Shown here piece after piece: positions 31,655 through 41,785 of a stretch of DNA of 64,000 bases; positions within the stretch are counted from its first letter, which is position 1, and every line of letters begins with the position of its first letter. The translations under genes were made by a program, and so were the position numbers. This stretch comes from Nocardioides aromaticivorans. GTDB taxonomy: Bacteria; Actinomycetota; Actinomycetes; Propionibacteriales; Nocardioidaceae. The stretch spans positions 3,162,001 through 3,226,000 of the forward strand of contig NZ_JACBZM010000001.1 of NCBI RefSeq assembly GCF_013408525.1, written 5' to 3'. The notes under the pieces were generated by a model. The model had not been told where the DNA came from, searched no databases, and saw only the letters and a program-made list of their open reading frames with translations.

Positions 31655-33430
31655 TCAGACCCAGCGGGTGAACCAGATCCGGTTCAGCCACTCGCTGTGG
31701 GTCAGCATCTGGTTGGTCCAGATCGGCCAGAACCACGCGAAGTTCAGCATCACCAGGATCACGAAGGCACCGCTCACGATCACCCCGGCGGTACGACGGG
31801 CCGAGGGCAGCCGGGAGGGGCCGATCATGGTGCCGATCGCGAGGGTGAGGGCGATGACGGTGAACGGCAGGACGGCGATCGCGTAGAAGATGAAGATCGG
31901 CCGGTCGTCGTACTGCATCCAGGGCAGCCAGGTCGACAGCGCGCCGACGACGGCGAGGCCGTACCTCCAGTCGCGCGCGCCGATCCACATCACGACCGCG
32001 AAGAGCAGCGCGACCACGCCGCCCCACCACAGCACCGGAGTGGGGAGCAGCAGGACCTGCTTGATGCAGTCGCTGTTCGCGGGGGCGTCGCAGCCCTCGG
32101 CGTCGGGGGAGATGTCGTTGGTGACGGCCACGCCGACCGGACGGTTGATGAGCAGCCAGCTGGACGGCTTCGACTCGTAGAAGTGCTCGGAGCAGTTCAG
32201 GAAGTGGGTGTGGAAGGTGTAGACGTCCTGGTGGTAGTACCAGAGCGAGCGCAGCGACTGCCACGCCTCACCGATGCCGTGGGCGTCCTTCTCGGTCGCG
32301 GTGGGCCACTTCCTCGAGTCGTCGAGGTCGGTCGCGACGTAGGAGTCGTCGTCCTTGGCGCAGTGCCCGTGGCCGGTGTACTGGCGGTACTGCGTCGAGC
32401 TGAGGTGCTCCTCGTACTCGTGCGCGTGGGCCAACCACCCGCCCCAGGTCGCGATGTAGACCAGGCCGGCCACGACCACGAGGTGCAGGAAGGCGGGTAC
32501 GCCGTCGGCGAGCGCCCCCTTCGCCACGGCCCACCGGATGCCGAGCATCCGCCGCGCGCCCGCGCTCCAGACCCAGCACAGGACGCCGAACGCGGCCAGG
32601 GGGTAGAGCGCCGTCCACTTGGTCCCGACGGCCAGCCCGAAGCAGACGCCCGCGGCCAGCAGCCACGGCCGGAACAGGATCCGGCCGCCCCAGCCGTGCA
32701 GCGTGCCGTCGGCGGTGAGCGCGGCGCGGGCGGCCAGCCTGCGGCGCAGCCAGTCGCGGTCGGCGACCAGGCAGTGCACGCCGCACAGCAGGAAGAGCGC
32801 GAGGAAGATGTCGAGCAGCGCCAGCCTGGACAGCACGAAGTGCATGCCGTCGAGCATCAGCAGGAGGCCGGCGACGCAGCCGAGCATCGTGGAGCCGGTG
32901 AGGCGTCGTACCAGCCGGCACAGGACCAGGATCATCAGCGACCCGGCGACCACCGACGCGATCCGCCAGCCGAAGGGGTCCATGCCGAAGGCCTTCTCGC
33001 CGAGCGCGATCAGCCACTTGCCGACGTCGGGGTGCACGGCGAGCGACGGCTCGCCCGTCCACACGCCCTGGGTGTGCCCGGCGAGGATGTCGGCGTTGAT
33101 GTCGGTCTTGGTGTTGCCGTCGACGTCGGTCAGGTAGGTCTGGATGTAGCCGTTGTTGAGCAGCGACCACGCGTCCTTGGCGTAGTACGTCTCGTCGAAG
33201 GCGAACCGGTCCGGGTCGCCGAGGTGGACCAGCCGCAGGCCGAGCGCGAGCAGCGTGACGCCCAGCGGCCCCAGCCAGCCGACCAGCCGGTCGCGGCCGC
33301 GCAGGCCCCGGAGCGGGCCGAGCGCCCGGTCGATGGCGTGCGGAACGCGTCGCCCGGTCGCCGTCGTGGACAGCGTCGTCAGGCTGCGTGGGCCCGCGGA
33401 CGTGCGGGCCTCCTCCTCGGCGACGGTCAC
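31655..33430 (-). CDS. pmt: Protein O-mannosyltransferase (GT39 family)
   Basis: This 591-aa polytopic membrane enzyme transfers mannose from a polyprenyl donor to secreted proteins. The first external loop has [20 protein letters not shown] with the catalytic Asp-Glu, and [17 protein letters not shown]. The C-terminal half has [14 protein letters not shown] and [14 protein letters not shown]. About 10 membrane helices are visible. The GTG at 33430 is chosen because TAGGCT ends 8 nt upstream and no ribosome binding site exists. It is divergent from rsmI, the usual neighbour in actinobacteria. Confidence 0.92.
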   Translation of the reverse strand: MTVAEEEARTSAGPRSLTTLSTTATGRRVPHAIDRALGPLRGLRGRDRLVGWLGPLGVTLLALGLRLVHLGDPDRFAFDETYYAKDAWSLLNNGYIQTYLTDVDGNTKTDINADILAGHTQGVWTGEPSLAVHPDVGKWLIALGEKAFGMDPFGWRIASVVAGSLMILVLCRLVRRLTGSTMLGCVAGLLLMLDGMHFVLSRLALLDIFLALFLLCGVHCLVADRDWLRRRLAARAALTADGTLHGWGGRILFRPWLLAAGVCFGLAVGTKWTALYPLAAFGVLCWVWSAGARRMLGIRWAVAKGALADGVPAFLHLVVVAGLVYIATWGGWLAHAHEYEEHLSSTQYRQYTGHGHCAKDDDSYVATDLDDSRKWPTATEKDAHGIGEAWQSLRSLWYYHQDVYTFHTHFLNCSEHFYESKPSSWLLINRPVGVAVTNDISPDAEGCDAPANSDCIKQVLLLPTPVLWWGGVVALLFAVVMWIGARDWRYGLAVVGALSTWLPWMQYDDRPIFIFYAIAVLPFTVIALTLAIGTMIGPSRLPSARRTAGVIVSGAFVILVMLNFAWFWPIWTNQMLTHSEWLNRIWFTRWV

Positions 33431-33438
33431 GGTCCGGA

Positions 33439-33444
33439 AGCCTA
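33439..33444 (-). promoter_or_regulatory. Likely -10 element of pmt (leaderless)
   Basis: TAGGCT on the minus strand ends 8 nt before the GTG at 33430. Repeat copy D occupies the place where the -35 would be, so the repeat forms part of this promoter region. Confidence 0.45.
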
Positions 33445-33451
33445 GCTCCGG

Positions 33452-33487
33452 TGGTCGAGGAGGTTGCGCAGCAACCGTCCCGAGACC
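33452..33487. repeat. Dispersed 36-bp palindromic repeat, copy D
   Basis: TGGTCGAGGAGGTTGCGCAG is followed by CAACCGTCCCGAGACC. It lies in the 76-bp divergent space between pmt and rsmI, 19 nt before the rsmI start. Confidence 0.9.
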
Positions 33488-33506
33488 CGGCTGCAAGGAT
33501 GGAGCC

Positions 33507-34343
33507 GTGACTGGAGTCCTCGTCCTCGCGGGCACGCCGATCGGCCAGGCGGGCGACGCGCCGCCACGGCTCGCCGCGGAGCTGGCCGGCGCCGACGTCG
33601 TCGCGGCGGAGGACACCCGACGGCTGCGCCGGCTCACGACCGACCTCGGCATCGAGCTCGGCGGCCGGGTGGTGTCCTACTTCGAGGGCAACGAGTCCGC
33701 GCGCACGCCGTCCCTCGTGGAGGCGCTGCTCAACGGTGATCGGGTCGTGCTCGTCACCGATGCCGGCATGCCGAGCGTCTCCGACCCCGGCTACCGGCTG
33801 GTCGCCGCGGCCGTGGAGGCGGGCATCCGGGTGACCGCGGTCCCCGGCCCCTCGGCGGTGCTGACCGCGCTGGCGGTCTCGGGGCTGCCGGTCGACCGGT
33901 TCTGCTTCGAGGGCTTCCTGCCGCGCAAGGCTGGCGAGCGCTCCCGCCGACTCGCCGACCTCGGCGCCGAGCAGCGCACAATGGTCTTCTTCGAGGCGCC
34001 GCACCGCACGGAGGCCGCCCTGGAGGCGATGCGCGACGTGTTCGGGGCCGAGCGCGCCGCGGCGGTGTGCCGCGAGCTGACCAAGACCCACGAGGAGGTA
34101 CGCCGCGGCCCGCTCGGCGACCTGGTCACGTGGGCGGCCGACGGCATCCGCGGCGAGGTGACGATCGTCGTCGCCGGCGCCGACCCCGCAGCAGCCGTGG
34201 CGACCGATCCCGCGAGCCTGCGCGCTGCCGTGGCCGGGCTCGAGGAGTCCGGCATGCGGCGCAAGGACGCGATCGCCGCGGTCGCCGTACAGGCTGGGAT
34301 CCCGAAACGCGACGTCTACCAGGTGGTGCACATCGATGACTGA
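33507..34343 (+). CDS. rsmI: 16S rRNA (cytidine1402-2'-O)-methyltransferase RsmI
   Basis: This 278-aa enzyme of the SIRB-type methyltransferase fold modifies C1402 in the ribosomal decoding centre using S-adenosylmethionine. It has LVLAGTPIGQAGDAPPRLAAELAGADVVAAEDTRR, VVLVTDAGMPSVSDPGY and VPGPSAVLTALAVSGLP. The C-terminus VQAGIPKRDVYQVV is typical. The GTG at 33507 has GGATGGAG upstream. Its last 8 nt overlap the next gene. Confidence 0.95.
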   Translation: MTGVLVLAGTPIGQAGDAPPRLAAELAGADVVAAEDTRRLRRLTTDLGIELGGRVVSYFEGNESARTPSLVEALLNGDRVVLVTDAGMPSVSDPGYRLVAAAVEAGIRVTAVPGPSAVLTALAVSGLPVDRFCFEGFLPRKAGERSRRLADLGAEQRTMVFFEAPHRTEAALEAMRDVFGAERAAAVCRELTKTHEEVRRGPLGDLVTWAADGIRGEVTIVVAGADPAAAVATDPASLRAAVAGLEESGMRRKDAIAAVAVQAGIPKRDVYQVVHIDD

Positions 34344-35223
34344 CAAGCCCGACACGATCTCGGGGACCGGGCGGATCACGACGGTCCGACGCGACTCCCT
34401 CACCTTCGACGTGTACGACGACGGTCCGGCCGACGGCGAGGTCGTGGTCCTGCTCCACGGGTTCCCCGAGCGGGCCAGCTCGTGGCGGCTGGTCGCACCG
34501 CAGCTGCACGACGCGGGCTACCGCACGCTGGCGATCGACCAGCGCGGCTACTCGCGCGGTGCCCGGCCGAAGCGGCGCCGTGACTACCGGATCGAGGAGC
34601 TGGTCGCCGACGTGATGGCGCTGGTCGACGCGGCGGTCGGTCCCGAGGGACGGGTGCACGTGGTGGGCCACGACTGGGGCGCCGTCGTCGCCTGGGGCGT
34701 CGCGCAGCAGCACCCCGACCGCGTCGCGACCCTCACCGCCGTGTCGGTGCCGCACCCGATGTCCTTCGTGACGGCGATGGCGCGCTCGGGACAGGTGCTG
34801 AAGTCCTGGTACATGCTCGCCTTCCAGGTGCCCATGATCCCCGAGCTGGTCGTGGGCCGGCTCGGCAAGGCGTCGGACCGCCAGCTGGCGGCGTCGGGCA
34901 TGACGCGCGAGGACCTCGACCGCGTGCAGCGCGAGATCGTCGACGACGGTGCGCTGCCCGGCGCGCTCGGCTGGTACCGGGCCCTGCCGCTCAACAAGCC
35001 CCGCGACATGCGGTTGAAGGTGTCGGTCCCGACGACGCTGGTGTGGAGCGACGGTGACATCGCCGTCGGCCGCTGGAGCGCGGAGAACAACCACCGCTGG
35101 GTGGAGGGTCCCTACCGCCTCGTCGAGCTGAAGGGCGTCTCGCACTGGATCCCGACGCAGGCGCCGGACGAGCTGGCTGAGGCGATCCTCGACCGGCTGG
35201 GCTCGGCCAGCACCCGGTCGTGA
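34336..35223 (+). CDS. Alpha/beta hydrolase, epoxide-hydrolase-like
   Basis: This 295-aa protein has the oxyanion motif LLHGFPERASSWR, the Asp nucleophile in VVGHDWGAVVAW and the catalytic His in LKGVSHWIP. The HGFPE and GHDWG motifs are of the epoxide hydrolase/haloalkane dehalogenase group, and the substrate is unknown. It overlaps rsmI by 8 nt and precedes tatD by 10 nt, so it is part of the rsmI-hydrolase-tatD unit. Confidence 0.88.
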   Translation: MTDKPDTISGTGRITTVRRDSLTFDVYDDGPADGEVVVLLHGFPERASSWRLVAPQLHDAGYRTLAIDQRGYSRGARPKRRRDYRIEELVADVMALVDAAVGPEGRVHVVGHDWGAVVAWGVAQQHPDRVATLTAVSVPHPMSFVTAMARSGQVLKSWYMLAFQVPMIPELVVGRLGKASDRQLAASGMTREDLDRVQREIVDDGALPGALGWYRALPLNKPRDMRLKVSVPTTLVWSDGDIAVGRWSAENNHRWVEGPYRLVELKGVSHWIPTQAPDELAEAILDRLGSASTRS

Positions 35224-35233
35224 GCGCCCGGTC

Positions 35234-36079
35234 GTGAGCGACGAGAGGCCGCCCGCCCCCGAGCCGCTGCCCCATCCGGTCGTCGACAACCACTGCCACC
35301 TCGACATCGGGCGGGGCGAGCCGGCCCGGGACGCCGGTGAGGCGATCGCGGCAGCAGCCGCCGTCGGCGTACCCCGCATCGTGCAGATCGGCTGCGACCT
35401 GCCCGGCGCCCGCTGGGCGGTGGCGGCAGCGGCGGAGCACACCGCGCTGGTCGCCGGCGTCGCGCTCCACCCCAACGAGGCGCCGCGGATCCTCGCCGGT
35501 GGTGGCCGGGCGGCGCTCGAGGCGGCGTGGGACGAGATCGAGCAGCTGGCCGGAGCGCACGACAAGGTGCGCGCGGTGGGGGAGACCGGCCTCGACGCGT
35601 TCCGCACCGGCGAGGACGGCCGGGCCGTCCAGGTCGAGTCCTTCGCGCGGCACATCGACATCGCCAAGCGCCTCGGCAAGACGCTGGTGATCCACGACCG
35701 CGACACCCACGACGAGGTGCTGGAGGTGCTCGACGCCGAGGGCGTGCCCGAGCGCTGGGTGATGCACTGCTTCTCCGGCGACGCCGACTTCGCCCGCGCC
35801 TGCCTGGACCGCGGCGCCCACCTGTCCTTCGCCGGGACGGTCACCTTCAAGAACGCCGAGCCCCTGCGCGAGGCCCTCCGCATCGCCCCGCAGGACCGGC
35901 TGCTCGTGGAGACCGACGCGCCCTACCTGACGCCGGCGCCGTACCGCGGTCGCACCAACGCGTCGTACCTGGTCCCGGTGACGATGCGGCTCATGGCGGC
36001 CGAGCGAGGCGAGGATCTCGGCGAGCTCTGCGCGGCCGTCGACGCGAACACCGAGCGGGCCTTCAGCGGCGGCTGGTGA
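35234..36079 (+). CDS. tatD: TatD family metal-dependent hydrolase (DNase)
   Basis: This 281-aa TIM-barrel hydrolase has the metal ligands in VVDNHCHLDIG (His-x-His), the bridging Glu in AVGETGLDAF, and further His residues in LVIHDRDTHDE and VMHCFSGDADF. The Asp is in LLVETDAPYLTP. TatD enzymes act as 3'-5' exonucleases in DNA repair. It begins with GTG and has a Pro-rich N-terminus of about 15 residues that may not be conserved. It is followed by rpfB and rsmA, the usual actinobacterial order. Confidence 0.94.
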   Translation: MSDERPPAPEPLPHPVVDNHCHLDIGRGEPARDAGEAIAAAAAVGVPRIVQIGCDLPGARWAVAAAAEHTALVAGVALHPNEAPRILAGGGRAALEAAWDEIEQLAGAHDKVRAVGETGLDAFRTGEDGRAVQVESFARHIDIAKRLGKTLVIHDRDTHDEVLEVLDAEGVPERWVMHCFSGDADFARACLDRGAHLSFAGTVTFKNAEPLREALRIAPQDRLLVETDAPYLTPAPYRGRTNASYLVPVTMRLMAAERGEDLGELCAAVDANTERAFSGGW

Positions 36080-36090
36080 GCCCTCGCCAC

Positions 36091-36108
36091 TGCTAACAAA
36101 AGTTAGCA
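36091..36108. terminator. Small AT-rich hairpin after tatD
   Basis: TGCTAAC-AAAA-GTTAGCA forms a perfect 7-bp stem 11 nt after the tatD stop. It could be a weak terminator or an operator in the 242-base space upstream of rpfB. The rest of that space (to 36321) shows no gene or recognisable riboswitch. Confidence 0.45.
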
Positions 36109-36135
36109 AACGGCGTGAGACGGGTCACCCGCTGA

Positions 36136-37482
<1,347 letters not shown>

Positions 37483-37499
37483 GCCACCCGCACCTCCCA

Positions 37500-37536
37500 C
37501 CGACGGCGAGCGGACCCCTGGTCCGCTCGCCGTCGG
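37500..37536. terminator. Terminator hairpin after rpfB
   Basis: A perfect 17-bp stem (CCGACGGCGAGCGGACC and complement, 37500-37516 and 37520-37536) with a 3-nt loop lies 17 nt after the rpfB stop. It separates rpfB from rsmA. Confidence 0.85.
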
Positions 37537-37579
37537 CGTCCCCGCACGGGCGAGCGCGGGCTTCTGCGCCCGCGGGCCC

Positions 37580-37585
37580 TACGCT
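37580..37585 (+). promoter_or_regulatory. Likely -10 element of rsmA (leaderless)
   Basis: TACGCT ends 7 nt before the rsmA ATG, with no ribosome binding site. A terminator upstream supports a new transcript starting here. Confidence 0.5.
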
Positions 37586-37592
37586 TGAGCCC

Positions 37593-38483
37593 ATGACCGA
37601 GACCTCAGCGCCGCGCCTGCTCGGCCCGGCCGAGGTCCGCGAGCTCGCCGCGCGGCTGGACCTGCGCCCGACCAAGCAGCGCGGGCAGAACTTCGTGATC
37701 GACGCCAACACCGTGCGCCGGATCGTGCGCGAGTCCGGGGTCGTCGACGGCGAGGTCGTCGTCGAGGTCGGGCCCGGGCTCGGCTCATTGACTCTTGCTC
37801 TGCTCGAGGTCGGCGCCACGGTCACCGCGATCGAGGTCGACCCGCTGCTGGCGGCCGAGCTGCCCTCGACCATCGCCGCGTTCGCGCCCGCGCAGGCCGA
37901 CCGGTTCCAGGTCGTGCTCGCGGACGCGCTGACGGTCGACGTCGTACCGGGTCCGGCGCCGCAGGCGCTCGTCGCCAACCTGCCCTACAACGTCTCGGTG
38001 CCGGTGCTGCTGCACCTCATGGCGCTCCTGCCGTCGCTCGAGCACGGGCTGGTCATGGTCCAGGCCGAGGTCGCCGACCGGCTGGCCGCCCCACCGGGGT
38101 CCAAGACCTACGGCGTGCCGTCCGCCAAGGCCGCGTGGTTCGCGGACGTCCGCCGTGCCGGCGCCATCGGACGCAACGTCTTCTGGCCCGCGCCCAATGT
38201 CGACTCCGGGCTGGTCGCGTGGACGCACCACGCGCCCCCGACCGACGAGGTCACCCGCGAGCAGGTGTTCGCGGTCATCGACGCCTCCTTCGCGCAGCGG
38301 CGCAAGGCCCTGCGCGGTGCCCTGCGCAACCTGGCCGGTGGGTCGGGACCGGCCGAGGCCGCGCTCCTCGCCGCCGGCATCGACCCGCTGACGCGGGGCG
38401 AGGCGCTCGGCATCGACGAGTTCGTCGCGCTGACCATCGCGCTCCAGGAGCACGCCGTGGTGCCGGGCGGCGCCGATGAGTGA
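37593..38483 (+). CDS. rsmA: 16S rRNA (adenine1518/1519-N6)-dimethyltransferase RsmA (KsgA)
   Basis: This 296-aa enzyme dimethylates two adjacent adenines near the 3' end of 16S rRNA. Motifs are [18 protein letters not shown], the SAM site [16 protein letters not shown], the acidic IEVDPLLA and the catalytic NLPYNVSVP. The C-terminal helical domain ends with [16 protein letters not shown]. It overlaps ispE by 8 nt, forming an rsmA-ispE-ABC-F operon with translational coupling. Confidence 0.96.
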   Translation: MTETSAPRLLGPAEVRELAARLDLRPTKQRGQNFVIDANTVRRIVRESGVVDGEVVVEVGPGLGSLTLALLEVGATVTAIEVDPLLAAELPSTIAAFAPAQADRFQVVLADALTVDVVPGPAPQALVANLPYNVSVPVLLHLMALLPSLEHGLVMVQAEVADRLAAPPGSKTYGVPSAKAAWFADVRRAGAIGRNVFWPAPNVDSGLVAWTHHAPPTDEVTREQVFAVIDASFAQRRKALRGALRNLAGGSGPAEAALLAAGIDPLTRGEALGIDEFVALTIALQEHAVVPGGADE

Positions 38484-39393
38484 GGCGATGGTCGAGCCGA
38501 CCCACCGGGTGACCGTGCGCGCGCCCGCCAAGATCAACCTCCACCTCGGCGTCGGCGGCCCACGCGCCGACGGCTTCCACCCGCTGGCGACGATCTACCA
38601 GGCCGTCGGCCTGTACGACGACGTGACGGTCGCCGACGCGCCCGACTGGTCGGTCGGGCTGACCGCCCCCATCGACGGGGTCCCGCTCGACGACGACAAC
38701 ATCGCGATCAGGGCCGGTCGCGCGCTCGTCGCCCACCACGGCCTCGACCTGGCGGCGCGGATCACGATCGCCAAGGGCATCCCGGTGATGGGCGGCATGG
38801 CCGGCGGGTCGGCCGACGCCGCAGCGACCCTGCTCGCGCTCGACCGCCTGTGGGACCTGCAGACCAGCGACGAGGACCTGTTGCGGATCGCCGGCGAGCT
38901 CGGCAGCGACGTGCCCTTCGCCCTGCTCGGCGGCACCGCGCTCGGGACCGGGCGCGGCGAGGTGGTGACGCCGATCCCCGACCGGAGCTCGGTGTGGTGG
39001 GTCGTCGTCCTCTCCGACGAGGGCCTGTCGACGCCGGCCGTCTACCGGCACTTCGACGTGCTCGCGCCCGACGCCGTTGCGGACCCCCCGGTGCCCCAGG
39101 CGCTCGTCGACGCGCTCGCCGAGGGCTACACCGACGAGGTCGGTGCCCTGCTCCACAACGACCTGTGGCCCGCGGCGCGCGACCTGCGCCCCGACCTCGT
39201 CGACGTCGAGGCCCAGCTGAGGATCCTCGGACCCGACGGCGTCCTGCTGTCCGGCTCGGGCCCGACCCTGTTGATGTTGTACGAGGACGTCGAGGAGGCG
39301 CGGAGCGCAGTGGCGGACCTGACCGAGCGCGGCTTCCGGTGCACGATCGCGCCGGGCCCGGTCGCCGGAGCCCACGTGGTGACCTATGCCTGA
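38476..39393 (+). CDS. ispE: 4-diphosphocytidyl-2-C-methyl-D-erythritol kinase IspE
   Basis: This 305-aa GHMP kinase phosphorylates CDP-methylerythritol in the non-mevalonate isoprenoid pathway. It has [13 protein letters not shown], the ATP-binding [19 protein letters not shown], the [12 protein letters not shown] segment and the C-terminal [13 protein letters not shown]. It sits between rsmA and an ABC-F gene with 8-nt overlaps at both ends. The rpfB-rsmA-ispE-ABC-F order is widely conserved in actinobacteria. Confidence 0.96.
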   Translation: MSEAMVEPTHRVTVRAPAKINLHLGVGGPRADGFHPLATIYQAVGLYDDVTVADAPDWSVGLTAPIDGVPLDDDNIAIRAGRALVAHHGLDLAARITIAKGIPVMGGMAGGSADAAATLLALDRLWDLQTSDEDLLRIAGELGSDVPFALLGGTALGTGRGEVVTPIPDRSSVWWVVVLSDEGLSTPAVYRHFDVLAPDAVADPPVPQALVDALAEGYTDEVGALLHNDLWPAARDLRPDLVDVEAQLRILGPDGVLLSGSGPTLLMLYEDVEEARSAVADLTERGFRCTIAPGPVAGAHVVTYA

Positions 39394-41215
39394 TCCCGGC
39401 CAAGGCCGGAGCCTGCTCAACCTGGAGCGGGTCTCGAAGGCCTACGGCGTCCGTCCCCTGCTCTCCGACGTCTCCCTCGGCGTCGCCGCCGGCGAGCGGA
39501 TCGGCATCGTCGGACGCAACGGCGACGGCAAGACGACCCTGCTGCGGATCATGACCGGAGCCGAGGAGCCGGACGAGGGCCGGGTCTCGCGCCAGCGCGG
39601 GCTCCTCGTCGGCGTACTCGCCCAGCACGACGACTTCGATGACTCCCACACCGTGCGCGAGGTGGTGCTGCAGGGCAAGGCCGACCACGAGTGGGCCGCC
39701 GACGCCCGCCTGCGCGAGATCGTCGACGTCCTGCTCGCCGGTGTCGACCTCGACCGCGCGGTCGCGGGCCTGTCCGGTGGGGAGCGCCGGCGATGTTCCC
39801 TGGCGGGCCTGCTGCTGGGGGAGCACGACCTGGTGATCCTCGACGAGCCGACCAACCACCTCGACGTCGAGGCGGTCGCGTGGCTCGCCGCCCACCTCGC
39901 CGCCCGTCCGTCCGCCCTCGTCGTGGTCACCCACGACCGCTGGTTCCTCGACGCGGTCTGCCAGCAGACCTGGGAGGTCCACGACGGCGTCGTCGACAGC
40001 TACGAGGGCGGGTACGCCGCCTTCGTGCTCGCCAAGGCCGAGCGCCAGCGCCAGGCCGCGGCCTCGGAGGTACGCCGGCAGAACCTCGTCCGCAAGGAGC
40101 TCGCCTGGCTGCGCCGCGGCGCACCCGCCCGGACCTCGAAGCCGAAGTTCCGCATCGACGCCGCCAACGCACTGATCGAGGACGTCCCGCCGCCGCGCGA
40201 CCGGCTCGAGCTCCAGCGCTTCGCCGCGCAGCGGCTCGGCAAGGACGTGATCGACGTCGAGGACGTCGACTTCTCGCGTGGCACCCGCCAGCTGCTGAGC
40301 CACGCGACCTGGCGCCTCGGGCCCGGCGACCGCGTCGGTCTGGTCGGCGTCAACGGCGCCGGCAAGACCTCGGTCCTGTCCCTGCTCGCCGGCGAGGCCG
40401 CTCCCCAGGTCGGGCGGGTCAAGCACGGCCGCACCGTCGCCCTGCAGCACCTCTCGCAGGCCGTCGAGTTCGACGACCCGGAGGCCCGCGTCCTCGCCAC
40501 CGTGGAGGGAATCCGCCGGGTCACCCGTACGGCGGACGGCGAGATCTCCGCGACGTCGATGCTCGAGCGCTTCGGGTTCACCGGCGACAAGCTCACCGCG
40601 CGGGTCGGCGACCTCTCCGGCGGCGAGCGACGCCGGTTCCAGCTGCTGCGACTGCTGCTCACCGAGCCGAACGTGCTGCTCCTCGACGAGCCCACCAACG
40701 ACCTCGACATCGAGACCCTCAACGTGCTCGAGGACTTCCTCGACGGCTGGCCGGGCACCCTCGTCGTGGTCTCGCACGACCGCTACTTCCTCGAGCGCGT
40801 CACCGACTCGGTCTGGGCGCTGCTCGGCGACGGCCAGATCTCGATGCTGCCGCGCGGCGTGGACGAGTACCTCGAGCGCCGGGCCCAGGCCATGCACCTC
40901 GAGGTCGCCCCGCCGCCCGCGGCACCTGCTGGTCCCGTCATTGATCGGGTAGCCGGCGAGGAACCAGCCGGCGGATCGAGATCGACGGCCAAGCCCGGCT
41001 CCGCCGAGGAGCGGGCCGCGAAGAAGACGGTCGCCCGCCTCGACAAGGTGCTCGCCCGGCTCGCCGAGCGCGAGGCGGAGCTCACCGCGGAGCTGGCGGC
41101 CCACGCGTCCGACCCCGGGAAGCTCACGGAGATCTCCCAGGCGCTCGGGGAGCTGCACGAGGAGAAGGAAGCCGCCGAGCTCGAGTGGCTGGAAGCCGCG
41201 GAGCTGCTGGAGTAG
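39386..41215 (+). CDS. ABC-F family ATPase, Uup-like
   Basis: This 609-aa protein has two ABC ATPase domains (Walker A GRNGDGKTTLL and GVNGAGKTSVL; LSGGERRR in each; LLLDEPTNDLD) and no membrane segments. That is the ABC-F pattern of ribosome-associated ATPases. A Pro/Ala-rich linker (about 510-535) leads to a C-terminal coiled coil (about 540-609), as in Uup. A palindromic repeat lies in frame in the linker. Antibiotic resistance or ribosome/DNA-structure roles occur in the family; the housekeeping context favours the latter. Confidence 0.92.
   Translation: MPDPGQGRSLLNLERVSKAYGVRPLLSDVSLGVAAGERIGIVGRNGDGKTTLLRIMTGAEEPDEGRVSRQRGLLVGVLAQHDDFDDSHTVREVVLQGKADHEWAADARLREIVDVLLAGVDLDRAVAGLSGGERRRCSLAGLLLGEHDLVILDEPTNHLDVEAVAWLAAHLAARPSALVVVTHDRWFLDAVCQQTWEVHDGVVDSYEGGYAAFVLAKAERQRQAAASEVRRQNLVRKELAWLRRGAPARTSKPKFRIDAANALIEDVPPPRDRLELQRFAAQRLGKDVIDVEDVDFSRGTRQLLSHATWRLGPGDRVGLVGVNGAGKTSVLSLLAGEAAPQVGRVKHGRTVALQHLSQAVEFDDPEARVLATVEGIRRVTRTADGEISATSMLERFGFTGDKLTARVGDLSGGERRRFQLLRLLLTEPNVLLLDEPTNDLDIETLNVLEDFLDGWPGTLVVVSHDRYFLERVTDSVWALLGDGQISMLPRGVDEYLERRAQAMHLEVAPPPAAPAGPVIDRVAGEEPAGGSRSTAKPGSAEERAAKKTVARLDKVLARLAEREAELTAELAAHASDPGKLTEISQALGELHEEKEAAELEWLEAAELLE
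40941..40983. repeat. Palindromic element in frame inside the ABC-F linker
   Basis: TTGATCGGGTAGCCGGC, then GAGGAACCA, then GCCGGCGGATCGAGATC: the GCCGGC cores and the outer GATC-containing ends are inverted. It encodes VIDRVAGEEPAGGSRS within the disordered linker. It looks like a REP-type element captured in a coding region; only this one copy was found in the window. Confidence 0.5.
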
Positions 41216-41231
41216 CCCGAGCGCGCGACCG

Positions 41232-41720
41232 TCAGTCCGCGAACGGCACGAGCAGGCGCCGCAACAGGTCGGCGAGCTCGGTCTGGTCCTTCTCGGACAG
41301 CCCGGTGAGCAGGTCCCGCTCGGCGTCGAGGAGCGCCGCGAAGGCGCCGTCGACGGCCTCCTTGCCCTCGGGGGTGAGGCGCACCAGCACGCCGCGCCGG
41401 TCCGAGGGGTCGGGGTGGCGCTCGACCAGGCCGCGGGTGGCCAGCCGGTCGACCCGGTTGGTCATGGTCCCGCTCGTCACCAGCGTCTCGCGCAGCAGCC
41501 GCCCGGGGGAGAGCTCGTAGGGCCGCCCTGCCCGCCGCAGCGCGGCGAGCACGTCGAACTCCCACGACTCGATGTCGTGCGCCGTGAACGCCTGGCGCCG
41601 CGCGCGGTCGACGTGGTGCGCGAGGCGCGAGATCCGGCTGAACACGGCGACCGGACCGAGGTCGAGGTCGTCACGCTCGCGCGCCCACGCCTCCACCAGG
41701 TCGTCCACCTCGTCCCGCAT
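41232..41720 (-). CDS. MarR-family transcriptional regulator
   Basis: This 162-aa winged-helix regulator has the MarR pattern: SWEFDVLAALRRAG, LSPGRLLRETLVTSGTMTNRVDRLATRGLVERHPDPSDRRGVLVRLTPEGKEAVD and a C-terminal dimerisation helix. No Cys is present in the usual OhrR sensing position, so a ligand rather than peroxide is likely. It is divergent from an alpha/beta hydrolase gene, and a 16-bp palindrome lies between them. The ATG at 41720 is 6 nt after a TAGGGT hexamer, so the mRNA is probably leaderless. Confidence 0.92.
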   Translation of the reverse strand: MRDEVDDLVEAWARERDDLDLGPVAVFSRISRLAHHVDRARRQAFTAHDIESWEFDVLAALRRAGRPYELSPGRLLRETLVTSGTMTNRVDRLATRGLVERHPDPSDRRGVLVRLTPEGKEAVDGAFAALLDAERDLLTGLSEKDQTELADLLRRLLVPFAD

Positions 41721-41747
41721 GGCAGCACCCTATCCGATGCGTCGAGA

Positions 41748-41763
41748 ATCTTGATGTCAAGAT
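41748..41763. promoter_or_regulatory. MarR-type operator palindrome
   Basis: ATCTTGA-TG-TCAAGAT is a perfect dyad of the kind bound by MarR dimers. It lies 27 nt upstream of the marR start and covers the -35 hexamer of the divergent hydrolase, so binding should repress both directions. Confidence 0.75.
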
Positions 41764-41779
41764 ACTGAGGGCATAGGGT
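41751..41779 (+). promoter_or_regulatory. Promoter of the hydrolase gene (leaderless), -35/-10
   Basis: TTGATG, a 17-nt spacer and TAGGGT (41774-41779) form a good SigA-type promoter. The -10 ends 6 nt before the GTG at 41786, which implies a leaderless mRNA. Confidence 0.6.
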
Positions 41780-41785
41780 CGGGCC

